A stretch of DNA of 64,000 nt from assembly GCA_003990705.1 (NCBI GenBank), contig AP018318.1, forward strand, positions 3,475,501-3,539,500. The letters are read 5' to 3'. This document shows, piece after piece, positions 16,766 to 24,639 of the stretch. Under the pieces are notes generated by a model. That model was not told the DNA's origin. It saw only the letters and a program-made list of their open reading frames with translations, and did no database searches. The stretch is from Nostoc sp. HK-01. Its GTDB lineage: Bacteria > Cyanobacteriota > Cyanobacteriia > Cyanobacteriales > Nostocaceae. The translations under genes and the position numbers were made by a program. Position 1 is the stretch's first letter, and every line of letters begins with the position of its first letter.

Positions 16766-17830
16766 TCAAATAATCATCTCACGAATCGCAGATGCTGTTG
16801 CAGGTGCTAGTAACACACCGTTACGATAATGTCCGGTGGCGAGGAGGATGTTGTTAAATCCTGGCAGTTTTTCAATGATGGGTGCTGGGCGACCTTCCGG
16901 GCGGGGGCGTAACCCTGACCAAGTGCGGGTAATTGTGGCTGAGGCGAGTTCTGGACAAAAGGCGATCGCTTGTTGTCTAACATCCTCTAATAGTTGATGA
17001 TTAGGTGGGATTTCATCGCTATCAGTAAGAAATTCCACCGTTGCGCCTATCCAATAATTTCCGCCGCCTATAGGAACGATATGCACATCATTGCAGGTAA
17101 TCATCGGCTGAAACTCAGGATTACCGATGGGATTGTCTAGATGTACTTGTAATGCTTGTCCTAGAACAGGGCGGATATCAACTTTTTGGTTTAACTGGGC
17201 TGTTAGTTGTGTGGAACCCAGTCCAGCAGCCACCACAATCCAATCAGCAGCAATATTACCTTCTGTAGTTTCGATTGATTTTGGTGAAATATTTAAAACA
17301 TTCACACCAAATTTAAAAGTTACGCCTTTGTGCTGGGCGGCTTCCACTAAAGCTAAGGTTAAGGCTGTGGGGTCGAGTTGACGATCTTGGGAGGAGTAGA
17401 CAGCGCCAGTAATTTTGTCATTATGGACTTGGGGACACATACTCTTGAGTTTCGCCCTGTCCCAGATTTCCAACTCCCAACCTTGGGAATGACGAATTTC
17501 TACTAGTTTTTCCCAATTCTCAAAATTTTCTTCTTCCCAACAAAGGTGAAGTATACCTTGACGATTGAATGGGATTTTACGCCCAGTTAATGCTTCTAAT
17601 TCGGGAATTAAAGTTTCGTAGCGTTCAATGCTAGTTTGTCTTAGCCGCCAAGCTTTGCCCTTGATTTTTTGACTAATAGCGCCCATCAAAACCCCAAGGG
17701 CTGCACCTGTAGAAGCTTGTGCGGGTTGTTGTTGGTCAATAACAGTAATTTGCAACTCTGTTACTTGACTCAGTTCATAGGCGATCGCGGCTCCAATGAC
17801 ACCACAACCGATAATAATTACATGACTCAT
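16766..17830 (-). CDS. FAD-dependent oxidoreductase (glycine/D-amino-acid oxidase family)
   Basis: 354 residues of the DAO/ThiO-like family. MSHVIIIGCGVIGAAIAYELS is the FAD-binding GxGxxG fold, followed by the family's STGAALGVLMG loop, DWIVVAAGLGSTQL (second dinucleotide motif), an antiparallel substrate sheet (GNYWIGATVEF) and the C-terminal WSGLRPRPEGRPAPIIE and ATGHYRNGVLLAPATA, where the Arg and the GHYRNG segment bind substrate carboxylate and flavin. These last two are particularly close to glycine oxidase ThiO, which makes dehydroglycine for thiamin; other amine substrates are possible. Not fused to ThiG here. Confidence 0.85.
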   Translation of the reverse strand: MSHVIIIGCGVIGAAIAYELSQVTELQITVIDQQQPAQASTGAALGVLMGAISQKIKGKAWRLRQTSIERYETLIPELEALTGRKIPFNRQGILHLCWEEENFENWEKLVEIRHSQGWELEIWDRAKLKSMCPQVHNDKITGAVYSSQDRQLDPTALTLALVEAAQHKGVTFKFGVNVLNISPKSIETTEGNIAADWIVVAAGLGSTQLTAQLNQKVDIRPVLGQALQVHLDNPIGNPEFQPMITCNDVHIVPIGGGNYWIGATVEFLTDSDEIPPNHQLLEDVRQQAIAFCPELASATITRTWSGLRPRPEGRPAPIIEKLPGFNNILLATGHYRNGVLLAPATASAIREMII

Positions 17831-17919
17831 TGTTGGGATATTTAAAAATTATGAGCTAGGAGTTAAGACTAGCTAATTCCTAACTTCTAACTCATAACTT
17901 ATCACTCAGGAATCACTAC

Positions 17920-18384
17920 TTAGGACTCAACTTGCTTACTACCTTCAGGCAGCAGTTGGAGGAATTTGTCAACATCTGTAAAGACGGCTTGGTAGTTACT
18001 AGAGGCAACTAAACTATTCCCTCTAGCAGCCGCTTGATCAATTTTAACCAAGTGATTTAGTAAATCTTTGGTGATTTGACGGGCTGCGGTTTGGTCTTTG
18101 GGTAAAAGATGGGGTGTAATGTAAGTCATGGTCAGTCTAGCTTCTGCCATTGGGCCATGAATAAAGTTACCCACCTTAATCCACTCATTTTTTTGGATGA
18201 GGCTTTTCAGTTCGTCTGCGCGATCGCGCACAGTCTGAATTTCAGGCACATATTCCTGAATTTGGGCAATTTGATCTGCTGTATAAGTTGGAGGTGCAAC
18301 GGCGACCCCAGGGCCACCACAACTAATGAGGAATGTAGCTAATAATACCAGGATGATTGAGAAAATCGAGCGTTGACGCGCCAT
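17920..18384 (-). CDS. psbQ: photosystem II extrinsic lipoprotein PsbQ (CyanoQ)
   Basis: A 154-residue precursor. The N-terminal hydrophobic signal ends in a lipobox LISC, so the mature protein should be lipid-anchored on the lumenal face of the thylakoid. The rest is an all-helical domain: YTADQIAQIQEYVPEIQTVRDRADELKSLI, then WIKVGNFIHGPMAEARLTMTYI and a C-terminal YQAVFTDVDKFLQLLPE, all characteristic of CyanoQ. It stabilises the oxygen-evolving complex. Monocistronic, with a ~370-base upstream region shared with a divergent gene. Confidence 0.93.
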   Translation of the reverse strand: MARQRSIFSIILVLLATFLISCGGPGVAVAPPTYTADQIAQIQEYVPEIQTVRDRADELKSLIQKNEWIKVGNFIHGPMAEARLTMTYITPHLLPKDQTAARQITKDLLNHLVKIDQAAARGNSLVASSNYQAVFTDVDKFLQLLPEGSKQVES

Positions 18385-18756
18385 AAACTGAACTTAACTT
18401 TTTTTAACGTTTGCCAGCTAACAGTGTAATTTTAGATCGCCAGGGTAATTTATCGTTCTAGCCAGTAGATGATTTTGCGGAAAATTCTCAAATTTTTCTT
18501 AGACCATGATTGAACGAGGGTAAAGTCTCAGACACTTTCCTAAAATTTTAAGTATAATTACTCATAATATCTATATCTAAAGTTTCATACTTCATATTTC
18601 ACACTTCATACCTGAGTAATTGTTAAGGAAAGGTAATCTTTTAGTTGCGAAATTTAAAACGTCTTGATAAGCTGAAACACTAATAAGATAAGCTTTCTGG
18701 CGGTTTTCTGTCGTCGCATTGCCCTTAGCTGACTAACTATTTAGGAGTGTTTTTTA
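18385..18756. other. divergent promoter region between psbQ and the 18757 gene
   Basis: No ORF. Contains a short heptamer-like run (about 18580-18612, TTTCATACTTCATAT and similar). AGGAGT at 18742-18747 is the ribosome site for the GTG at 18757. Confidence 0.45.
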
Positions 18757-19188
18757 GTGAACGCATCTGAACAGGCAACTAACCTTGAACTAGCCAGCAA
18801 GATTGCCACGGTAGTTAATTTGTTCAAATTCCAGTTTCCTGATGCGAAATCGGATTTGAAACCTTGGAAAAATGACCCCGAAACCAGAGAATTAGTTGAT
18901 CCAGATTCGATAGACATTGGCTTTCACTTTCCTGGAATCAGCAAATCCTGGCGTAGTCGTAGTGTATTAATTCAAATTCGCTTTCATCAAGATCCAATCA
19001 CAAACTTACGTCGGGCAATTGGCATAGAAGTAGCTGGATTTGATCATCGTGGTGAAGCGTGGCGACTTTCGACAGTGGAAAACTGGAACATTGTGGGTGA
19101 GTCTGTACCGTCTCTACAAATCGGCGACAAGCTAAAACAATTTTGTCGGCAGATTTTAGAACTGTTTAATGAGAAGTCTGAAGTCTGA
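18757..19188 (+). CDS. conserved hypothetical protein
   Basis: 143 residues from a GTG preceded by AGGAGT ten bases upstream. It has no signal, membrane segment or metal motif. The middle contains DIGFHFPGISKSWRSRSVLIQIRF and RRAIGIEVAGFDHRGEAWRLSTVENW, a beta-rich pattern with many aromatic residues. I do not recognise a named family. It is transcribed away from psbQ and ends 26 bases from the convergent Uma2 gene. Confidence 0.65.
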   Translation: MNASEQATNLELASKIATVVNLFKFQFPDAKSDLKPWKNDPETRELVDPDSIDIGFHFPGISKSWRSRSVLIQIRFHQDPITNLRRAIGIEVAGFDHRGEAWRLSTVENWNIVGESVPSLQIGDKLKQFCRQILELFNEKSEV

Positions 19189-19213
19189 ATTCTGAAATTT
19201 CCGAGACTGATGA

Positions 19214-20059
19214 TTAAATATCAGGGTCTTCGCCTAATTCCCTTAACCGGGCGGCTAAACGTTCAGCGCGTGCTTGGGCGGCTTGGGCTTGTGCCTGTGC
19301 AGCTTCAGCTTGTGCCTGTGCAGCTTCAGCTTGTGCCTGTGCAGCTTCAGCTTGTGCCTGTGCAGCTTCAGCTTGTGCCTGTGCAGCTTCAGCTTGGGCT
19401 TGGGCGGCTTCTTCTGGTAGAGGGACAAGATTACCATCAGAGTCATAAAACCGTAGCCAGATTGCTGTTTCTCGGTCTATTGTGCCTTCCCAAGTTCCTA
19501 ACCAAAAACCTAAACGCTGACACCACAGCCAACCACGTTCATTCGGAGTCAAAGGTTGGTAAGTCTGATTTGCATCTAAATGCCAGCCTTGCAATGAGTT
19601 GGGTTCAAACGGATCATAGACAAAATAATCTGGTGTGCGGAAGGTTTGTTGATAAATCTCCTTTTTCGTCACCTTATCAACCCGCGCCGTAGATGGTGAC
19701 ATCAATTCCACAATGACATCTGGGTAACGGCCGTTTTCTTCCCAAACGACCCAACCTTGTCTGGGGATAGTACCATCAACGTTGAGTACAGCGAAAAAAT
19801 CCGGGCCGCGGAAATCATTGTTACGTGCTTGGGTACTGCTGTAGTAGATGAACATATTGCCACCTGTGTAAAAGTCGTTTCGGTCAGCCCAAGCTTGTTG
19901 CAATGACCGAATTAAGACATTCATGGCAATACGGTGGCGATTTGATTCCAATGGTTCTCCATCATCAAATATTAAATCTGTGGGTGGCATTGGGGGTTGC
20001 CAGTCCACAATATCAGTCGTTTGGGATGTTATTTCTAAATCTGGCTTACTTACTGTCAT
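19214..20059 (-). CDS. Uma2 family putative endonuclease with heptad-repeat tail
   Basis: 281 residues. The first ~215 hold the Uma2/DUF820 core: PPTDLIFDDGEPLESNRHR, GPDFFAVLNVDG, WVVWEENGRYPDVIVELMSPSTARVDK (the conserved Glu and Pro-Ser loop of the PD-(D/E)XK-like site), YFVYDPFE and WLRFYDSDGNLVPLPEE. The tail is a coiled coil made of EAAQAQA heptads (six near-perfect, two degenerate) ending RAERLAARLRELGEDPDI. The heptads correspond to a 21-bp DNA tandem repeat. Function of Uma2 proteins in cyanobacteria, where they exist in many copies, is not established. The broken copy at 719-1444 shares the ERLAA-LRE tail. Confidence 0.87.
   Translation of the reverse strand: MTVSKPDLEITSQTTDIVDWQPPMPPTDLIFDDGEPLESNRHRIAMNVLIRSLQQAWADRNDFYTGGNMFIYYSSTQARNNDFRGPDFFAVLNVDGTIPRQGWVVWEENGRYPDVIVELMSPSTARVDKVTKKEIYQQTFRTPDYFVYDPFEPNSLQGWHLDANQTYQPLTPNERGWLWCQRLGFWLGTWEGTIDRETAIWLRFYDSDGNLVPLPEEAAQAQAEAAQAQAEAAQAQAEAAQAQAEAAQAQAEAAQAQAQAAQARAERLAARLRELGEDPDI
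19290..19394. repeat. 21-bp tandem repeat, five perfect copies, coding
   Basis: The unit tgtgcctgtgcagcttcagc plus t recurs exactly five times, with degenerate units on both sides (to about 19415). Because 21 bp is seven codons, copy-number change would lengthen or shorten the Uma2 coiled coil by whole heptads without a frameshift. Confidence 0.93.
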
Positions 20060-20099
20060 ACCAACCCCCTAAAGTAGACTGTCAAGAACTGTGCATACA

Positions 20100-20513
20100 C
20101 TAATCATGACCAATTTTGCAGCCACCATCCACACAGTAGGCTGATTGATAAGTAGTATCACGCTTGCCAAACAGAGTATAACGATGATCGCGGATTTGTT
20201 CGTAGAAGCGATCGCCTGCCCATTTCATTCCCGGTAAAGCACGGTAAGCATCGACAAATAGACTTCCCATTGGCAGTAACTTGCCAATTTCTTCAGCAGC
20301 ATCGCTACCTTGCCAACGTCGTTCAGGGGCATTAGCGTCAATTAATATCATTCCTTGTTGACAATCTTGGGATGTTATTCCCCACTGCGTAAGTTGTTGC
20401 TCGTTTTGCATAGAAGTATAAAGAAACAGCTTGCCTTTGTCTAATGTTTCTAAAAATTGCACTAAAGTAACGCAGAGATTGCAATTTCCGTCATATATTA
20501 CGTAATAACTCAT
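20100..20513 (-). CDS. DCC family thiol-disulfide oxidoreductase-like protein (DUF393)
   Basis: 137 residues starting MSYYVIYDGNCNLCVTLVQFLETLD. The YDGxCxxC motif near the N-terminus defines the DCC family, thioredoxin-fold proteins with a CxxC-type redox pair. Further on, QGMILIDANAPERRWQGSDAAEEIGKLLP matches the family's second conserved block (GSDAA). A GGCKIGHD end adds another Cys and His. Substrate unknown. It is followed 40 bases downstream by the Uma2 gene on the same strand, with no evidence of a joint function. Confidence 0.85.
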   Translation of the reverse strand: MSYYVIYDGNCNLCVTLVQFLETLDKGKLFLYTSMQNEQQLTQWGITSQDCQQGMILIDANAPERRWQGSDAAEEIGKLLPMGSLFVDAYRALPGMKWAGDRFYEQIRDHRYTLFGKRDTTYQSAYCVDGGCKIGHD

Positions 20514-20580
20514 TGAAATAGCACCTCTTTTCGTATTACGGTTTAAGTATAGTGTTACACATAAATTAATTATCTCTGCG

Positions 20581-21500
20581 GTGAGAATGATGCAGGAAGA
20601 GACTATCTTAAAAGTTGATTTTACTCAAGAAGATGCTTGTGCAGAAGTTCTGCCGCGATCGCACATCAATTCTAGTTACCATGCTAAATGGGATAGTATT
20701 CGTTTAGATATTTACCAACAGCCTGCCCACGAAACCCCCGAACATTCGCCCCAACAACATATTATCTCATCAACACAGCCCATCGTTTAACCAAAGCAGA
20801 ACGCGTAATAGATGGACGCTTTCAGCAGGAATACATCTTTAATGGTGATGTAGCGATTGTTCCTGCCAACACCCATCATATTTCCCGTTGGACATCACAA
20901 ACTGAATTTTTGCTTCTTAGTTTAGAACCTGCATTTTTCAATCGCATTATCTTAGAGTCGGTTGATTTACAAGGTGTGGAGTTAAGACCTTACTTTGCTG
21001 CACCGGAACCATTAATTCAGCAAATTGCTTTAGCACTCAAGTCAGAATTAGAATCAGGTGGTATGGGTAGCCAACTTTATATTGAGTCTCTCAAAACGAC
21101 ACTCTGCATTCACCTGCTGAAACACCACTCAATAGCCAGCGATAAAATTCCCCAATTTTCAAATCACAAAGGACTTTCGCCCAGAAAATTACGTCAAGCT
21201 ATTTCATATATTCATGAAAACCTAGAAAGAGATTTGACTTTGGCGGAAATTGCTGCGGTTGTAGGAATGAGTATGTATCATTTTTCTCGCCTATTTAAAC
21301 AGTCTACAGGTTTTGCACCTCATCAATATGTGCTTAACAGCCGAATTGCTAAGGCAAAAAAACTCTTGAGTGCAACTGAAAAAAGTATTGAACAAATCTC
21401 TGAACAAGTTGGTTTTCAAAGCCAGAGTCATTTTACTAATGTGTTTCGTAAATTTATGGGCATAACACCCAAAACATACAGAGAACAGGTGAAAATTTGA
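20581..21500 (+). pseudogene. AraC family transcriptional regulator, frameshifted
   Basis: The N-terminal part reads from ~20581 (GTG; ATGs at 20587/20590) in one frame to a stop at 20788-20790. From about 20765 the homologous sequence (LINTAHRLTKAERVIDGRFQQEY...GDVAIVPANTHH) continues in the frame one base earlier and runs to 21500. This fits loss of one base near 20763-20767. The C-terminal half is intact and ends in a double helix-turn-helix: LTLAEIAAVVGMSMYHFSRLFKQSTGFAPHQYV and SIEQISEQVGFQSQSHFTNVFRKFMGITPKTYR, textbook AraC/XylS. An internal TTG or ATG could still yield the DNA-binding half. A sequencing indel cannot be excluded. Confidence 0.82.
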
Positions 21501-21625
21501 TGAGATGCGAGTACAAAGATTGTCTGTTGAAACTGGGTGTAGGAAGGTAAATTTATAGGGATATAAAGGTTTTGAACACCTACACCCTTACGCCCTTATA
21601 CCCCCCTGCACTCTTCCCTAAAAAT

Positions 21626-22495
21626 TTACTGCCAGACATCAGTAATTGGGGTCAATGAAGCGGCATTATTCAAGCCTGATAATCCATAGCTGGCTTCAAT
21701 AGTACGTAAAACATTGTAGTGATTAATCCTCTCACTATATGTTCCCTGTTTAACATGAGCGCCAACAAAAATGGTTGCAATCCGTCCGGTTGCACCATTA
21801 TCTTCATCAAAAGTTATAATAAGCAAGCTATTATGAGTTTTAGCCCACTGTGCATAAGCATCTAGATTGGTTTTCAGCCAAGTATCTCCTTGTTGAATCG
21901 TGCCATTGTGCATATCATTTAGTTGGTTGGGAACAACAACGGAGACAGTAGGCAGATTGGCAAAATTCGCAGACGAAGGAAAACTTGTAAACGGTTGATT
22001 TGCAGCAGCAGCAACATTAGTGAAATCAACCCAAGGGTTGTGCTTACGATAGTAACCATTAGACCCGCCGTAGTTACAACCTGTATAACCAACACTGGGC
22101 ATAGTCTCCGAAAAACCTGTAAAAGTCCGGCCGATTCCCACTAACTGGGTAGCTAGGTTAGCACCACTGAATGTCAATGGGCAATTATCATTCGTAACAC
22201 CTTGTGTCGAGCCACTAAACAAGGCTAAGTAGTTAGGTTGGCTTGGGTGTGTTACACCGTAAGAACCTGTGAAAAGAGCGCCTTGCGATGCTAATGAATT
22301 GATATATGGTGCGCTACTTGAACTGATGATTTGTGTGTATCCGTGGTTTTCTTCAATAACAACGACGATGTGATCGAAAGTCGGGACTGTAGCTGCTAAT
22401 GCTACATGACTACCCGTAACAAAGCTGGCTAAAACGGCTAGTCCGTTGGTAACTCCGCCAATCCATTGACAAGAATATTGGATTTTTCTCAACAT
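21626..22495 (-). CDS. secreted phosphoesterase family protein (acid phosphatase/phospholipase C superfamily)
   Basis: 289 residues with an N-terminal signal peptide (ending near HVALAA). The mature part begins PTFDHIVVVIEENHGYTQI, the metal-binding E-N segment of phosphoesterase-family (AcpA/PLC-like) enzymes. THPSQPNYLALFSGST is the nucleophile region (Ser/Thr plus NYL), and LLIITFDEDNGATGRIATIFVGAHVK has the metal-ligating FDED pair, then NHYNVLRTIEASYGL with the last His. It is likely exported to release phosphate from organic phosphates. Length is at the short end for the family but all blocks are present. Stands alone between a pseudogene and pgeF. Confidence 0.87.
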   Translation of the reverse strand: MLRKIQYSCQWIGGVTNGLAVLASFVTGSHVALAATVPTFDHIVVVIEENHGYTQIISSSSAPYINSLASQGALFTGSYGVTHPSQPNYLALFSGSTQGVTNDNCPLTFSGANLATQLVGIGRTFTGFSETMPSVGYTGCNYGGSNGYYRKHNPWVDFTNVAAAANQPFTSFPSSANFANLPTVSVVVPNQLNDMHNGTIQQGDTWLKTNLDAYAQWAKTHNSLLIITFDEDNGATGRIATIFVGAHVKQGTYSERINHYNVLRTIEASYGLSGLNNAASLTPITDVWQ

Positions 22496-22784
22496 AATAC
22501 GATCCTTTTCTAAACTCTCGGTAGATAATTAATGCTTTTGTTATGGGTATCTAAATTAATATCAACCAGTTTTTAGTTGTCATTAATTTCGCTTCTAGGA
22601 AAAGAAGCAACTTATGTAAGTTACATCCTTAAACTTAAGTGCTAATTAAGGTGTCATTAATTCTACTTATTTAGATCAGGAAATATGTTTCTGAAGGCAA
22701 ATATTCTCCAATAAATTAGCGCAATTTACCAAAAAATTCTCAAAACATAAGCTACGTTTGACTCCTGAATTTTAAATTTTGGCG
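22496..22784. other. intergenic region upstream of the phosphoesterase
   Basis: AT-rich, no ORF or clear regulatory motif seen; presumably the promoter of the phosphoesterase gene. Confidence 0.35.
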
Positions 22785-23582
22785 CTAGTTAATTAGCTTA
22801 CCGCTAACAATTCCTGACCATTGGACTTTTTTTTGTTGTTCACGACGGTAAGAAAAGAAATGTTCAGGAGTTTGGTATGTACAATAAGGAGCGATCGCTA
22901 CCTGTTCTGCACTAATCCCCAAATTTTCTAACTGCAAAGTATTTACCTGCCGCACATCAACTCTCACCTTTCCTGGTTCCGGGTCAGCTAATAATGGAGA
23001 ATTGGGTAGTTCGTGTAACACCTGAACAATTTTTTGGGTGTCGTTATGTGATATAATACTGGCTCCAATTTCCGCAGCTACCTCAACCGAGACTTGGTAA
23101 ACTTCACCAGCGATCGCTGGGCCAAGGGCAACTCTTAAGTTCTCTAATTTACTGCCTTGGGCTTGTAATCGAGCGATCGCTTGGGGGACAATCTTCGCCG
23201 CTGTACCCCGCCAGCCTGCGTGTAATGCAGCTACCTGTCCAGTTCGCACATCTCCAATTAACACAGGTGTACAATCTGCACTGGCTACCCACACCGCTTG
23301 TAAAGGTGCTTCGGTGATTAAACCATCAGCCGAGGCAAAAGCCGATTCTTCGTCTTCGGCAATTTCCCTCACTTGCGAGTCAACTTCTTGGGGAGTGAGA
23401 ACTGTATTGCCATGCACCTGTTTTAAGCGATACGTTGATGCTTCTGGGTGCAGAACTGGAGTTAAATCTTGGGGCGATCGTGGCCAGAACTGGTGAGTAA
23501 AAAAGCCGTGTTGCCAATTTTCTAAAAGACTACAGGTAAGGTATGGCAGTCCTTCCCAATTGCGCCAATGCCAAGTGTGCAT
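22785..23582 (-). CDS. pgeF: peptidoglycan editing factor PgeF (laccase-domain protein)
   Basis: 265 residues from the ATG at 23582 (MHTWHWRNWEGLPYLTC). An in-frame ATG at 23660 would add 26 unconserved residues. Family motifs: HGFFTHQFWPRS at the start, VWVASADCTPVLIGDVRTGQVAALHAGWRGTAAKIV with the Cys and His zinc ligands, and APYCTYQTPEHFFSYRREQ at the end with the third Cys region. PgeF proteins remove wrongly incorporated serine from peptidoglycan precursors in E. coli; other members have purine-nucleoside activity. The gene is divergent from birA with ~150 bases between. Confidence 0.9.
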   Translation of the reverse strand: MHTWHWRNWEGLPYLTCSLLENWQHGFFTHQFWPRSPQDLTPVLHPEASTYRLKQVHGNTVLTPQEVDSQVREIAEDEESAFASADGLITEAPLQAVWVASADCTPVLIGDVRTGQVAALHAGWRGTAAKIVPQAIARLQAQGSKLENLRVALGPAIAGEVYQVSVEVAAEIGASIISHNDTQKIVQVLHELPNSPLLADPEPGKVRVDVRQVNTLQLENLGISAEQVAIAPYCTYQTPEHFFSYRREQQKKVQWSGIVSGKLIN

Positions 23583-23731
23583 CTTGAACCTAACCAAAAT
23601 ATGGGGTATTGAGCATAAGGTTTTGGTGATACGGGATGAAAAAATAATTTTTTCTCCCAACTCCCAACTCCCTATTCCCTTTTATCAAAATCAGCCAATT
23701 AATGTTAACTTGAACAACGGGATTTCGGTTC

Positions 23732-24556
23732 ATGCCTGTGGAATTTGATCGGCAAAAGTTGGAATTAGCGTTAAAAGCAGCAAGAAACTGGGAGAATTCA
23801 CCATTCTCGCTGCACATTTTTGATAGTGTCACTTCCACTAACCAAACATTGTGGAATTTGTTAACACAAGGGGAAAAAACTCGGTCTGTGGTAATTGCCA
23901 CACAACAAACTGCGGGTAGAGGACAATGGGGGAGACAATGGATTTCTCATACTGGCGGGTTATACCTTTCGATGGCGATCGCGCCTAAACTAGAAGCTAG
24001 TGCCAGTTATCAATTAACTCTTGCTAGTGCTTGGGGCATTGCTTCCCAACTGCGTTGTTGTGGCGTAGATGTGGGAATTAAATGGCCGAATGATCTAGTT
24101 TTAAATGGTCGCAAATTAGGCGGCATTTTAACAGAAACTAAAATAAATAACGGGTATATTACCCAAGCAGTAATTGGAGTTGGCATTAACTGGACAAACC
24201 CAGTACCCGAAACCGGAATTAACCTCGAAATGTGGCAAGCCTCCTACGCTACCAAACCAATTTCTTGTCTGGAAATTCTCACTTCCGCCGTTTTACGGGG
24301 GATAGAATCCGGTATGGAGTGCCTTGTTCAAGAAGGAATAAATATACTCTTGTCTCGCTATTTAGAATTACTAACTAATGTGGGTGACAAGGTATATATT
24401 AATGATTTGGCAGGCACTGTAGTTGGTGTTACTTCTCAGGGTAAATTACGTGTTTCTTTGGAAACTTATGATACAACAGACATAAAAACAACAGAACTTT
24501 ATATTGAACCAGGTACAATCAGTCTGGGGTACCGTAAATCTTCTGTCCCATTATAG
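23732..24556 (+). CDS. birA: biotin--[acetyl-CoA carboxylase] ligase
   Basis: 274 residues, catalytic domain only, without the N-terminal DNA-binding domain of E. coli BirA, as is normal in cyanobacteria. It shows the biotin site FDSVTSTNQTLW, the adenylate-binding loop QQTAGRGQWGRQW, then LYLSMAIAPK, IKWPNDLVLNGRKLGGILTE and VIGVGINW. It attaches biotin to the carrier subunit of acetyl-CoA carboxylase in the cytosol. ATG at 23732. The M23 peptidase gene follows after 83 bases. Confidence 0.94.
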   Translation: MPVEFDRQKLELALKAARNWENSPFSLHIFDSVTSTNQTLWNLLTQGEKTRSVVIATQQTAGRGQWGRQWISHTGGLYLSMAIAPKLEASASYQLTLASAWGIASQLRCCGVDVGIKWPNDLVLNGRKLGGILTETKINNGYITQAVIGVGINWTNPVPETGINLEMWQASYATKPISCLEILTSAVLRGIESGMECLVQEGINILLSRYLELLTNVGDKVYINDLAGTVVGVTSQGKLRVSLETYDTTDIKTTELYIEPGTISLGYRKSSVPL

Positions 24557-24639
24557 GTTTGTTATGAATTTCGCTCTTTGGGCAAGACAAACCACTGGCA
24601 TCATCTCTTTAGGCAAATTTAAAACAACTGAGAGAACCA

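Noticed and set aside
19290-19394. Regular 21-base repeats considered as a CRISPR-like array
   Set aside because: Units are directly adjacent with no spacers and encode a coiled coil.
19210-19692. Open + strand frame rich in LVPVQLQ repeats opposite the Uma2 gene
   Set aside because: It is the antisense reading of the 21-bp repeats and the Uma2 coding region, with no ribosome site; periodic repeats keep several frames open.
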